Shown here: one piece after another, positions 7,435 to 16,436 of the stretch
Layout of the letters: every line of letters starts with the position of its first letter
Position numbering within the stretch: the first letter of the stretch is position 1
Assembly (NCBI GenBank): GCA_041946685.1
Contig: JBHGAV010000040.1
Coordinates: 1 to 39,304, forward strand
Direction of reading: 5' to 3'
From: JBHGAV01 sp041946685
GTDB taxonomy: Bacteria > Acidobacteriota > Terriglobia > Bryobacterales > Bryobacteraceae
Length of the DNA stretch: 39,304 nt
Made by a program: the position numbers and the translations under genes
The notes under the pieces: generated by a model
What the model saw: only the letters and a program-made list of their open reading frames with translations
The model's database searches: none
Told to the model about the DNA's origin: nothing

Positions 7435-8603
7435 GCGCAATATCCCGAAAGAACGCGGTCAGGTTCGTGGTTCTTCTCGGCATTGTCAGCCTCCTGGCTG
7501 ACACCACCTATGAGGGCGCGCGGAGCATCACCGGCCAGTTCCTCGCGACGCTGGGAGCGACCGGAGCCGTGGTGGGAGTCGTCGCAGGCTTCGGTGAGCT
7601 GGTAGGTTACGCCCTTCGATTTGTCTCGGGGCTGATCAGCGACCGCACCAGGAAGTACTGGGCGGTCACGATCGTGGGCTACTGCGTCAACCTGCTGGCA
7701 GTTCCGCTATTGGCGCTCGCCGGGCGGTGGGAAGTGGCGGCGGCGCTCATGATTGCCGAGCGCATGGGGAAAGCGCTCCGCACGCCCGCGCGGGATGCCA
7801 TGCTGTCCCACGCAACGTCGGAAATTGGGCGCGGCTGGGGGTTCGGTCTGCATGAGGCCATGGATCAGGCCGGCGCTGTCGCGGGTCCACTGATTGTCGC
7901 GGCGGTGCTTGGCTCCCGCAGCGGATTTCGGGGAGCCTTCGCCATTTTGCTGATTCCGGCACTCCTGGCGTTGGCGGTGCTCCTTGCCGCGCGGTTTCTC
8001 TACCCCCGGCCTCAGGACCTGGAAATCCGTCCGCCGAGTATTGAGGCTGGAAGTTTCCCCCGTGTTTTCTGGCTCTACCTTGGCGCCGTCGCGCTGGTGG
8101 CGGCTGGCTACGTCGACTTTCCGCTGATCGCCTTCCACTTCCAGAAGAGCGCCTCGGTCCCGCACGAATGGATTCCTGTCTTTTACGCCATTGCCATGGG
8201 CGTCGACGCTTTGGCCGCGCTTGCTTTCGGCAGGATGTTCGACCGGCTCGGATTGAAGACCTTGGCGCTTGTGGCGCTCCTCTCGGCGTCCTTCGCGCCA
8301 CTGACTTTCCTCGGAGGGTTTTCGGCCGCTCTCGTCGGCATGGCGCTTTGGGGTGTGGGCATGGGAGCACAGGAATCCATCATGCGGGCCGCGGTGGCCG
8401 GCATGGTATCCCGCGACAGGCGTGGGACGGCCTACGGCATCTTCAACGCGGGCTATGGACTGGTTTGGTTTCTGGGCAGCGCACTGATGGGAGTGCTGTA
8501 CGACGTTTCCATACCGTCGCTGATCGCCTTTTCCGTGCTGACGCAGATCTGTTCAGCTCCGCTGTTCCTGATCGCTGGAAGGAAGCCTGCCGCTCAAAGA
8601 TGA
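7431..8603 (+). CDS. MFS transporter, substrate unknown
   Basis: A 390-aa major facilitator superfamily protein with about 12 hydrophobic segments. The N-terminal half has a family-typical LLADTTYEGARSITG in helix 1 and GLISDRTRKYW in the helix 2-3 loop, the usual MFS motif A position. The second half has the matching FGRMFDRLGLK loop. The frame is open upstream to 7170, but the ATG at 7431 overlaps the preceding stop as ATGA and follows GGGAGGG, so I chose it. It is translationally coupled to the PH-like gene before it and to the phosphoesterase after it. The substrate cannot be read from the sequence. Its operon with a dynamin-like GTPase suggests an envelope-related cargo, which is speculation. 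Confidence 0.85.
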   Translation: MSAISRKNAVRFVVLLGIVSLLADTTYEGARSITGQFLATLGATGAVVGVVAGFGELVGYALRFVSGLISDRTRKYWAVTIVGYCVNLLAVPLLALAGRWEVAAALMIAERMGKALRTPARDAMLSHATSEIGRGWGFGLHEAMDQAGAVAGPLIVAAVLGSRSGFRGAFAILLIPALLALAVLLAARFLYPRPQDLEIRPPSIEAGSFPRVFWLYLGAVALVAAGYVDFPLIAFHFQKSASVPHEWIPVFYAIAMGVDALAALAFGRMFDRLGLKTLALVALLSASFAPLTFLGGFSAALVGMALWGVGMGAQESIMRAAVAGMVSRDRRGTAYGIFNAGYGLVWFLGSALMGVLYDVSIPSLIAFSVLTQICSAPLFLIAGRKPAAQR

Positions 8604-9295
8604 AAATCGTCGTCATTTCGGACATTCACGGCAACCTGGAGGCGCTGGAGGCGATCACCGGGTCATGGGACGAACTCTGGGTCCTGGGCGATCTTGTGAA
8701 TTACGGTCCCAACCCGTCGGAGGTGGTCGATTTTGTGCGCCGGAATGCGACGGTGGTCGTCCGTGGCAACCACGACCACGCTATCGGCTATGGGGTGGAT
8801 CCCCAGTGCTCCGCGCCTTTTCGAGAGATGGCGCGAGCGATGCAGGTCTATACGGAGTCCGTTCTCAACGATGACCAGAAAGCTTTCCTGCGGGAGTTGC
8901 CTGTCACGGCGCGCCGCACGGTCGACGGCCGCCGGTTCTTCCTCTGCCACGCAACTCCATCTGACCCTCTGTTCCGGTACCTTCGGCCGGAGTCGCCGGA
9001 CTGGCCCGCGGAGTTGGCCCAGGCCGATGCCGATGTTCTGCTGGTGGGCCACACCCATCTGCCCTTCCGGGCGGTTCTTGGCGGACGCGAGGTTGTTAAC
9101 CCCGGGAGCGTCGGGCAGCCCAAGCACGGCTCGCCGGAAGCGTGCTATGCGGTCTGGGAGGATGGCCGGTTTCTGCTAAGGTCGTCCACTTACCGCGCAG
9201 ACCTGACTGCCCGCAAAGTGTCCGGCCTTCCCATTGACAAGCGTATCGGGGGCCGGTTGGCCGATGTCCTGATGCGTGGGGCAGCGCAACCCTGA
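8600..9295 (+). CDS. Calcineurin-like metallophosphoesterase (YfcE/MJ0936-like)
   Basis: A 231-aa cytosolic metallophosphoesterase with the complete two-metal motif set: SDIHGN at residues 7-12, GDLVNYGP, GNHD, a His in FLCHATPSD and GHTH near residue 152. It probably hydrolyses phosphodiester or phosphomonoester bonds; the physiological substrate is unknown. The ATG at 8600 overlaps the MFS stop as ATGA, so the gene belongs to the dynamin-like GTPase 2 operon and ends it. The frame is open further upstream, but that part is the MFS gene read in another frame. The length and C-terminus (GGRLADVLMRG) look normal for the small YfcE/Metallophos_2 class. Confidence 0.88.
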   Translation: MKIVVISDIHGNLEALEAITGSWDELWVLGDLVNYGPNPSEVVDFVRRNATVVVRGNHDHAIGYGVDPQCSAPFREMARAMQVYTESVLNDDQKAFLRELPVTARRTVDGRRFFLCHATPSDPLFRYLRPESPDWPAELAQADADVLLVGHTHLPFRAVLGGREVVNPGSVGQPKHGSPEACYAVWEDGRFLLRSSTYRADLTARKVSGLPIDKRIGGRLADVLMRGAAQP

Positions 9296-9317
9296 ACCGC
9301 ATCCCCCGGCCATGGGC

Positions 9318-9323
9318 TATAGT
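9318..9323 (+). promoter_or_regulatory. Possible -10 element (TATAGT) for the efflux operon
   Basis: TATAGT lies 23 nt after the phosphoesterase stop codon and 128 nt before the TolC-family start. No good -35 is visible at 16-18 nt spacing. If used, the transcript would carry a leader containing the hairpins at 9369-9414. Confidence 0.25.
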
Positions 9324-9368
9324 GTAAGTTCTGTAGCTCCACCGGCGATGGACCTCGCCATCAACCGT

Positions 9369-9414
9369 CCCGGGAGTCCGGGAATGATAGCTCCTGCCGA
9401 CTGGCAGGAGCTAT
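9369..9414. terminator. Two tandem hairpins before the efflux operon
   Basis: The first hairpin is CCCGG / CCGGG at 9369-9373 and 9378-9382 around GAGT. The second is a perfect 12-bp stem (9387-9398 with 9403-9414) around the loop GACT. There is no U-tract, so this is not a classic intrinsic terminator. It could be a partial terminator for the upstream operon, a leader element of the efflux operon, or a REP-like unit. Confidence 0.4.
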
Positions 9415-9451
9415 TGCAGTATTGGCCCAAACACGATGAGGAGCTTGACCA

Positions 9452-10738
9452 GTGTGCAGGAATCTCCTGACGGCAGTCGGCTTTCTGGCGGCATCCGTTT
9501 CATGCGCTTCGGCGCAGCCGCAACCCTCGCCGGCCCTTACGCTTCAGGACTGTATCCGTTTGGCGGAGTCGGTACCGTCGCCGGTGAGTATCGCCCGCCA
9601 GGAGCGTGAGATCGCGGCCCGCGATTTGGCGCAGGCGCGCGCGAATTTCCTCCCCGAGTCCCGCTTGGTGAACGGCTTCACCTACAACAGCCCTTTGCTG
9701 TATAACCGGGAAGTATTCAGCCACCTGCCCCTGAACGGCATACGAGAGTATGCCTCCCTGTTGAGCGTAAGACAGGAGTTCGACACCTCCGGCCGCTTGC
9801 GCGCCGACGTGGCCAGTGCGCGCGCTGCACAGGAGATCACGGCGACCAGCGTGGCGCTCACGCAGCGCGATCTCAGACGGGCCGTGACCACCGCGTATTA
9901 CCGGGCGCTGCTCACGCGGCGGATCGTCCGAATCGTTGAAGACGCCCTGGCTGAGAGCCGAAGCTTCGAGAATCGAGCAAGACTGCTGTCCCAAGCAGGA
10001 GAGGCTTCGCAGGCCGATGTCGCGAAAGCGTCCGCGCAGGTGGCGTTCCTTCAACAGGCACGTAACGGCGCCGAACTGGAGGCCAGGCTGGCCAACCAGG
10101 AGCTCGCTTCCTTCTGGACGCGTGATGTCGCTGATCCTCTTTCACTGGCCGACGCTCTGGAGGCGGCGCCGCCGGCGCCGGAGCCCGAAGTTGCGCAGAC
10201 CGAGCCATTCCTGAAGCGTTTGGAATTCAGACTATTCGACGCCCAGCGGCGGGGTTTTCAGGCCGACCTGCGGCGCGCGCGTTCCGGGCTGCTCCCGCAG
10301 TTGGGCGTTGTGTTTCAGTACGGCGTCGACTCAACCGCAGTTCGGATCAGGGATCGCGGCTACGCGGCCTTTGCCAATCTGACCATTCCTGTTTTCGACT
10401 GGAACCGGGCGCGCGCAGCGATGCAACAGGCCCGCCTGCGGGCGCAGCAGGTCGAATCCACCCGTGCCATTTCCGAGCGCACCTTCTCAAAGGAGTATCA
10501 GGGATCCCTGGCGCGGGTAAGGCAGCTTTTCGAGCAGATTTCCCTCGCTCGCCAGCAAGCCCGTCTGGCGGAAGAAGACCTGCGCTTCAGCCGCATCCGT
10601 TACGAAGGGGGGGAGGGATCGGCGCTGGACGTCGTGAGCGCGCAAAATCAACTTGCTCAGGCATGGAGCAACTATTACACGGCCATGGCAAACTATTTGA
10701 ACGCCAAAGCGGATCTGGAGGTCGCCTCAGGACGATGA
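9452..10738 (+). CDS. TolC-family outer-membrane efflux protein
   Basis: A 428-aa outer-membrane factor of a tripartite efflux pump. It has a Sec signal peptide (about residues 1-21, ending SCASA), then two repeats of long alpha-helical hairpins with beta segments between them. LTLQDCIRLAES is the standard OEP start, and EEDLRFSRIRYEGGEGSALDVVSAQNQL is a standard second-repeat element (quoted here only as start and end of the helix around residues 375-400). The GTG start at 9452 has GAGGAG 8 nt upstream. The stop overlaps the adaptor start as ATGA. The gene begins a TolC-adaptor-RND operon. The length of about 430 aa fits the family. Confidence 0.9.
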   Translation: MCRNLLTAVGFLAASVSCASAQPQPSPALTLQDCIRLAESVPSPVSIARQEREIAARDLAQARANFLPESRLVNGFTYNSPLLYNREVFSHLPLNGIREYASLLSVRQEFDTSGRLRADVASARAAQEITATSVALTQRDLRRAVTTAYYRALLTRRIVRIVEDALAESRSFENRARLLSQAGEASQADVAKASAQVAFLQQARNGAELEARLANQELASFWTRDVADPLSLADALEAAPPAPEPEVAQTEPFLKRLEFRLFDAQRRGFQADLRRARSGLLPQLGVVFQYGVDSTAVRIRDRGYAAFANLTIPVFDWNRARAAMQQARLRAQQVESTRAISERTFSKEYQGSLARVRQLFEQISLARQQARLAEEDLRFSRIRYEGGEGSALDVVSAQNQLAQAWSNYYTAMANYLNAKADLEVASGR

Positions 10739-11970
10739 GACCACAGGCACTGCTGCTGCTTTGGGTTTTCGGCCTTCTGGGCTGCGGCTCGCAGGACCCA
10801 CCACCGCCGAAACCCGTCGTCGAAGTAAAGGTTGGCAAAGCCGACTTGGCCGAGGTCAGGATCACCGTGCGCGCGCCGGCTTACGTGTTTGCGCGTGAAC
10901 AGGCGAACATCAACGCCAGGATCACAGCGCCGATCTCGAAATTGCTGGCGCGAAAGGGCGACAACGTCGCGGCCGGCCAATTGCTCGCGCAACTGGACAA
11001 CCGCGACCTGCTCGCGCAACGCGATGAAGCCATGGCGGCTGTTGCCGATGCCGAGGCCAACCTGCACCGGTTGACGTCCGCGACGCTGCCAACGGATATC
11101 GAGCGGGCGCGCGGACAAGCCGCGGGTACGGAGGCTGCGCTTAATCAAGCCCAGAGGTTCTATGAACGGCGACGGCAACTCTTTGAACAGGGCGCCATTC
11201 CACACCGCGACCTCCTGATGAGTGAGACCGAACTGGCTCAGGCCAGGGCGAACCATGAAGTGGCGGTCAGGGCCCTGGATCTGCTCCAGATGCAGTCGCG
11301 CGACAAGGACATCCTGATGGCCAAGAGCAAGGTGGAGCAGGCGCAGGCGCGGCTCTCTCTTGCCAAGGCGCAACTGGACTTTTCCGAGATCCGCAGCACA
11401 TTCGCTGGAACGATCACCGAGCAGTTCATGTTTCCCGGCGATATGGCGAAGCCCGACGCCCCGATTTTCACCATTATGGATTTGGCGGTGGCGGTCGCGC
11501 GGGCGCAGGTCCCAGAAGCGGAGGCGGCTGGAGTGCGGCCAGGCCAGGCCTGTGCCTTCACGCCAAGCGACGGCCCTGGAAGCTCTTTCGCCGGCCGCGT
11601 CTCGATGGTAAACCAGGCCGTCGATCCGGCGCGGCGAACCGTTGAGTCCTGGTGCGAGATCCCCAACCCTGAGCACATTTTGCGGGCCGGAGCATTCGGC
11701 CAGATTCTGATCGTGACTGGAGTCGTGCCCAAGAGCGTTGTAGTTCCATTGGCGGCAGTCCAGTTTGTGGAGGGTGCCCGGAAGGGTGTCGTGATGGTCG
11801 CCGGCGAGAAGGGGTTGGCCGTCCGCAAGGAAGTCGAAACGGGAGAGGTCTTCGACGGTAAGGTCCAGATCAACAGCGGACTAGCCGCGGGGGAATCCGT
11901 CATCGTTCAGGGGGCTTACGGGCTGGCCGAAGGCACCCAGATCCGGATCCAGGAGGACAGGAAGCAGTGA
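10735..11970 (+). CDS. RND efflux periplasmic adaptor lipoprotein (HlyD/MFP family)
   Basis: A 411-aa periplasmic adaptor that links the RND pump to the TolC-like channel. The N-terminus is a lipoprotein signal (MRPQALLLLWVFGLLGC), with Cys17 as the expected lipidation site. The first lipoyl half (ARITAPISKLLARKGDNV) follows. Next comes a long coiled-coil hairpin rich in Ala, Gln and Arg (about residues 95-210), then the second lipoyl half (IRSTFAGTITEQF), a beta-barrel and a membrane-proximal domain. I chose the ATG at 10735, which overlaps the TolC-family stop (ATGA), over the longer upstream frame because it gives a proper lipobox. Its own stop overlaps the RND start as GTGA. Confidence 0.92.
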   Translation: MRPQALLLLWVFGLLGCGSQDPPPPKPVVEVKVGKADLAEVRITVRAPAYVFAREQANINARITAPISKLLARKGDNVAAGQLLAQLDNRDLLAQRDEAMAAVADAEANLHRLTSATLPTDIERARGQAAGTEAALNQAQRFYERRRQLFEQGAIPHRDLLMSETELAQARANHEVAVRALDLLQMQSRDKDILMAKSKVEQAQARLSLAKAQLDFSEIRSTFAGTITEQFMFPGDMAKPDAPIFTIMDLAVAVARAQVPEAEAAGVRPGQACAFTPSDGPGSSFAGRVSMVNQAVDPARRTVESWCEIPNPEHILRAGAFGQILIVTGVVPKSVVVPLAAVQFVEGARKGVVMVAGEKGLAVRKEVETGEVFDGKVQINSGLAAGESVIVQGAYGLAEGTQIRIQEDRKQ

Positions 11971-14900
11971 CCGGCCGCCTCGCTGAGTTCGTCCAGGCGC
12001 ACGCCCGGGCGATGGTGGTCATCGTCCTCAGCTTCGCTCTCGCCGGGGTGGCGTTCATCTTCCGCCTGCCTATCGCCATCTTCCCGCAGACCGATTTCCC
12101 CCGGATCGTGATCCTTGTGGACAACGGCATCACGCCGGTCGACATCCAGATGCTGCGAGTCACCCGCCCCATCGAGGAGACGATTCGCATCGTTCCGGGG
12201 ATCACGACGATCCGCTCGGTGACGGCGCGGGGCTCTACGGAGATCAGCGTTTTCTTCCGCTGGGACGTCGACATCCTCAATGCGCTGCACCTGGTGCAGG
12301 GCCGCATTTCGCAAATCACGCCCTCGCTGCCGCCCACGTGCCGGTTCTACATCAACCGCCTGACATTCTCCGTGTTTCCGATGGTCGGATTCAGCATCAC
12401 ATCCCCGACACGCTCACAGTCGGATTTGTGGGAACTGGCTTACTACGAAATCGCCCCGCGACTGTACCGGTTGCCTGGAGTCGCCGAAACCAGAATCGTG
12501 GGTGGCCGCCCACCCGAATACCATGTCCTGGTAGATCCGCAGAAGCTGAACGGCTACGGCATGCCTCTAACCAAGGTGACGGACGCGCTGCGGAGCAACA
12601 ACATCGTTTCGCCCTCGGGAATGGTGCAGGAGAACTACCACCTCTACCTGACCACCGTGACCGGTTTGCTGCGGACCCGCGAGCAGATCGAGGATACCGT
12701 CGTCGATGTCGTGCGCGGGACGCCGGTCGCAGTAAAGAACCTCGCCCGCGTTGTTCCCGGGGAGCGGCCCGTCTACAACATCGTAACCGCGAATGGTCGG
12801 CCCGCCGTGCTGGTAAATGTGCTCCAGCAACCGGACGGCAATGCCGTCACGATCGCGGACGCGGTGAACGCGGAGTTGAGCGACATCAAGCGGTCCCTTG
12901 CGCCGGACATCGAGCTGTCGACATTCTATGACCAGTCCGTGCTTGTGCGCGAATCCATTTCCGGCGTCGCCGAGAGTATTCTGATTGGTCTCGGCCTCTC
13001 GGTCCTCGTGCTGTTGGGCTTCCTGAAGGATTGGCGCACGACGATCGTCGCCGGAGTGGTGATCCCGCTGGCTGTTCTGATCGCGATCGTCTTCATGAAG
13101 TTCTTCCAAATGAGCTTCAACCTCATGACGCTGGGAGGGTTGGCGGCCTGCGTCGGGGTCGTGATCGACGACGCCATCGTCATGGTGGAGAACATCATCG
13201 TGCATCTCGCCAGCGGCCAGTCGCCGATGGATGCGGCGAAGAGCGCGATCACCGAACTGGCGCCCGCCCTGACCGGGTCCACGCTGACGCCGATCATGGT
13301 TTTTGCGCCCTTGGTGCTGCTTGGCGGGGTCACAGGCGTCTTCTTCCGCGCTCTGGCCCTGACCATGGTGACGGCCCTGCTGGCCTCTCTGTTCCTGGCG
13401 ATCTTCTTCACGCCCGTGCTTGCCGCGCTGTTCTTCCGCCGTCCCGCCGGCGCCCTCGCGCCGGACGGCGAGCAGGCCGAGCAGGCCGGCGAGGGACGAA
13501 TACTGCGATGGCTCACCGCCCGCTATGAATCCGCTTTGCACTGGTCGCTCTACCACTCCCGGTTTGTTCTCCTGTGCGCCGCGGCCGTGCTGGCCGGCAT
13601 GGTCGGAATCTACTTTCAACTCGGCAGCGGATTCCTGCCGGAAATGGACGAAGGAGCCTTCGTGCTCGACTACCGGATGCCGCCCGGCACCTCCCTCCAG
13701 GAGACGGACCGTGTGTTGCGGCACATTGAGCAGTTCATCCAGGAGACACCGGAAATCGAGAGCTTCTCGCGCCGCACCGGCGCCCGGCTGGCACTTGCCA
13801 TCGCGGAACCCAACACGGGCGACTTCCTCATCAAGCTGAAGCGGGACCGGAAGCGGGCGTTAGAAGAAGTGACTTCCGAACTCCGTCACAAGATATTGTC
13901 CTCCGAACCCGCGATTGACGTGGAATTCCCGCACATCCTGGAGGATCTGATCGGAGATCTGGCCTGGTCGCCGCAACCTATCGAGATCAAGGTCCGTCAC
14001 GAGGATGCGGCCACCTATAAGGAGGTCGCAAAGCGGATCGAGGAATGGCTGCCGAAAGTGAGAGGGGTGGTTGACATCGTGAACCAGACCGTGGTGATCG
14101 GGCCGAGCCACAATTTCCGGGTCGACCCGGAGAAGGCGAGGCTGGCCGGATTCGGCGTCAACGATGTCGCGGACATTCAGGCCGCCATGCTCGACGGCGA
14201 GGTGGCGTCGGAATTGATCCGGGGAGAGCGTTTGGCCGGGATCCGGGTGCGCTATCCGCCCGAGTACCGCTCATCGACCGACAAGCTCAAGTCGCTGTTG
14301 CTTACCTCTCCTACGGGCCAGACCGTGCCGATGTCGAGCATCGCCAGTGTCGAAGTGGAGGAGGGGACCACGGAAATCCGGCGCGAGAACCTGCGGAACA
14401 TGTCGGCAGTGACCGCGCGCCTCGAGAAACGCGACCTCGGCTCCGCCATTCAGGAAATCCAGCAGCGACTCCCGAGGGAGGTATCACTGCCGCCGGGCAC
14501 CCACATCGAGTACGGCGGCTTATACCAGATGCAGCGGGAGTCCTTTCTCGGACTGACCCAGGTCCTGCTGCTCTCCATACTTCTGATTTTCGTCATTCTG
14601 GTCATTGAGTTTCGCTCGTTCTCCCACCCGATTGCGATACTGGTGGTGACGATTCTCTGCGGCTCGGGCGCGCTCGCGGCGCTGTGGATGACGGGAACGA
14701 CGCTGAATATTTCGTCGTTCATGGGCGCCATCATGGTCATCGGCATCGTTCAAAAGAACGGTATCCTGATGTTGGACTCGGAACAGTACTTTTCGGAGAA
14801 GGGTTACGAATTGCGGGAAGCGATCTTTCATGCCGGCCGGCGCCGGTTGCGGCCAATTCTGATGACCGCGCTGGCCGCCATTTTCGGCATGGCCCCGCTG

Positions 14901-15038
14901 GCGGTCGCCGTAGGCTCGGGAGCCCAACTGCTTCAGCCCCTGGCGATCGCGGTGATTGGCGGCGTGACGGTTTCGATGGTTCTATCGTTGCTCATCACGC
15001 CGGTCCTCTTTTTGCAGCTTCGCCGGCGCGGGCTCTGA
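11967..15038 (+). CDS. RND-family efflux pump inner-membrane subunit
   Basis: A 1023-aa RND transporter, the usual length for the AcrB/CusA superfamily. It has two pseudo-repeats, each with a membrane helix, a large periplasmic domain and five more helices. Helix 4 carries VVIDDAIVMVENI with the adjacent Asp pair used in proton relay. The first helix is followed by FPQTDFPRIVI, close to the FPxxDxP motif of the family. The C-terminal half has FMGAIMVIGIVQKNGILML in helix 10. The GTG start at 11967 overlaps the adaptor stop by 4 nt. The substrate is not evident: the acidic pair is drug-pump-like, and I see no Met-rich metal path. It completes a tripartite pump operon. Confidence 0.92.
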   Translation: MTGRLAEFVQAHARAMVVIVLSFALAGVAFIFRLPIAIFPQTDFPRIVILVDNGITPVDIQMLRVTRPIEETIRIVPGITTIRSVTARGSTEISVFFRWDVDILNALHLVQGRISQITPSLPPTCRFYINRLTFSVFPMVGFSITSPTRSQSDLWELAYYEIAPRLYRLPGVAETRIVGGRPPEYHVLVDPQKLNGYGMPLTKVTDALRSNNIVSPSGMVQENYHLYLTTVTGLLRTREQIEDTVVDVVRGTPVAVKNLARVVPGERPVYNIVTANGRPAVLVNVLQQPDGNAVTIADAVNAELSDIKRSLAPDIELSTFYDQSVLVRESISGVAESILIGLGLSVLVLLGFLKDWRTTIVAGVVIPLAVLIAIVFMKFFQMSFNLMTLGGLAACVGVVIDDAIVMVENIIVHLASGQSPMDAAKSAITELAPALTGSTLTPIMVFAPLVLLGGVTGVFFRALALTMVTALLASLFLAIFFTPVLAALFFRRPAGALAPDGEQAEQAGEGRILRWLTARYESALHWSLYHSRFVLLCAAAVLAGMVGIYFQLGSGFLPEMDEGAFVLDYRMPPGTSLQETDRVLRHIEQFIQETPEIESFSRRTGARLALAIAEPNTGDFLIKLKRDRKRALEEVTSELRHKILSSEPAIDVEFPHILEDLIGDLAWSPQPIEIKVRHEDAATYKEVAKRIEEWLPKVRGVVDIVNQTVVIGPSHNFRVDPEKARLAGFGVNDVADIQAAMLDGEVASELIRGERLAGIRVRYPPEYRSSTDKLKSLLLTSPTGQTVPMSSIASVEVEEGTTEIRRENLRNMSAVTARLEKRDLGSAIQEIQQRLPREVSLPPGTHIEYGGLYQMQRESFLGLTQVLLLSILLIFVILVIEFRSFSHPIAILVVTILCGSGALAALWMTGTTLNISSFMGAIMVIGIVQKNGILMLDSEQYFSEKGYELREAIFHAGRRRLRPILMTALAAIFGMAPLAVAVGSGAQLLQPLAIAVIGGVTVSMVLSLLITPVLFLQLRRRGL

Positions 15039-15089
15039 CCTGTGCAGCCGATGAGGGGAGTTGGGCTAGATTTGAACAGGAGCGTATTT

Positions 15090-16370
15090 ATGACTGAAAT
15101 CACGAAAGTAGTTGGAAGAGAAATCATTGACTCAAGGGGAAACCCCACAGTGGAAGCGGATGTGACCCTTGCCGATGGTAGCGTCGGCCGGGCGGCGGTA
15201 CCCTCCGGAGCGTCCACGGGCGAGAAGGAGGCAGTGGAACTGAGAGATGGCGACAAGGCCAGATACGGGGGCAAGGGTTGCCGCAACGCCGCGAAGAACA
15301 TCAATGAAGCAATCCGGGCGGCGCTGACCGGCATGGACGCCACTAACCAGCGGGCCGTGGACGCCGCCATGCTGGCGCTGGACGGCACGCCGAACAAGGC
15401 CAAGCTCGGCGCCAACGCCATCCTGGCCGTGTCGATGGCGACGGCGCGGGCGGCGGCGGCCTCCCATCGGCTTCCTCTTTACAGGTATCTCGGCGGCGCC
15501 AACGCTTCCGTTCTCCCGGTCCCGTGCATGAATGTGATCAATGGCGGCAAGCATGCCGACAACACGGTCGACTTCCAGGAATTCATGATCGCGCCCCACA
15601 ATGCGCCATCGTTTGCTGAGGCGATCCGCAAGGGTATGGAGACGTTCCACGCCCTGAAGCAGGTTTTGCGCGCAAAGAACTACAGCACGGCTGTCGGCGA
15701 CGAAGGCGGCTTCGCTCCGGATCTCAAGTCAAACGACGAGGCCGTGGAGGTGATCCTCGAAGCGATTGTCAAGGCGGGCTACAAGCCGGGCGAAGATATT
15801 TCCATCTGCCTGGACCCGGCCGCCAGCGAGATGTGGGACGACGGCAAATACGTCTTGTTCAAGTCGACCAAGAAAGCCATCACCTCGCAGGAGCTGATCA
15901 AGATCTGGGAATCGTGGGTGAAGCAGTATCCCATCATTCTGCTGGAAGATGGCATGGGCGAAAACGACTGGGCGGGGTGGAAGGACCTCACCGCGGCCCT
16001 CGGCTCACGGATCGAGCTGGTGGGCGACGACATCTTCTGCACGAACCCGGCCATTCTTCAGGAAGGGATCGAGAAGGGCATCGCCAACGCGATTCTCATC
16101 AAGCTCAACCAGATCGGTTCGGTGACCGAAACCCTGGACACGATCGAGCTGGCCGGGCGGAACAGCTATCGATGCTTCGTTTCTCACCGGTCGGGTGAAA
16201 CCGAAGACACCTTTATTTCCGACATGACCGTCGCGACCGGCGCCGGCCATATCAAGACCGGCTCCGGTTGCCGGAGCGAGCGCGTCGCGAAATTCAATCA
16301 ATTCCTCCGCATTGAGGAGGAACTGGGATCAGCGGCAAGATTCGCCGGGAAGGCGGCGTTCCGCCGGTAG
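15090..16370 (+). CDS. eno: Enolase
   Basis: A 426-aa phosphopyruvate hydratase that converts 2-phosphoglycerate to phosphoenolpyruvate in glycolysis. Visible active-site elements are GGKHADN and DFQEFM, GDEGGFAPD with the catalytic Glu, the Mg2+ ligands in LDPAASE, LEDGM and VGDD, the catalytic Lys in LIKLNQIG, SHRSGETED and IKTGS. The frame is open back to 15042. The ATG at 15090 has AGGAG 7 nt upstream and gives the normal N-terminus TEITKVVGREIIDSRG, so I chose it. It follows the RND stop by 51 nt and could be partly read through from the pump operon. A strong hairpin terminator follows. Confidence 0.97.
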   Translation: MTEITKVVGREIIDSRGNPTVEADVTLADGSVGRAAVPSGASTGEKEAVELRDGDKARYGGKGCRNAAKNINEAIRAALTGMDATNQRAVDAAMLALDGTPNKAKLGANAILAVSMATARAAAASHRLPLYRYLGGANASVLPVPCMNVINGGKHADNTVDFQEFMIAPHNAPSFAEAIRKGMETFHALKQVLRAKNYSTAVGDEGGFAPDLKSNDEAVEVILEAIVKAGYKPGEDISICLDPAASEMWDDGKYVLFKSTKKAITSQELIKIWESWVKQYPIILLEDGMGENDWAGWKDLTAALGSRIELVGDDIFCTNPAILQEGIEKGIANAILIKLNQIGSVTETLDTIELAGRNSYRCFVSHRSGETEDTFISDMTVATGAGHIKTGSGCRSERVAKFNQFLRIEEELGSAARFAGKAAFRR

Positions 16371-16397
16371 ACCAATCGTGTCGCCGGCAAGCGCGAC

Positions 16398-16434
16398 AGG
16401 CGGCGGGTGCGGAGTCTCCTCGTACCCGCCGCCT
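16398..16434. terminator. Bidirectional hairpin terminator between eno and nitroreductase
   Basis: An 11-bp GC-rich inverted repeat (16398-16408 with 16424-16434) around a 15-nt loop is followed by CCCTATTTCTT on the plus strand. It lies in the 66-bp gap between two convergent genes, so it probably ends eno transcription and possibly that of the minus-strand nitroreductase. Confidence 0.7.
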
Positions 16435-16436
16435 CC

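Noticed and set aside
12567..13724. 385-aa minus-strand open frame inside the RND gene
   Set aside because: It is antisense to a well-conserved transporter. Its His/Asp/Arg-rich translation is typical of a shadow.
15090..16370. Unusual enolase loop LEDGMGENDW
   Set aside because: The Gly after Glu-Asp also occurs in ordinary enolases such as that of Escherichia coli (IEDGL), and all metal and catalytic residues are present.
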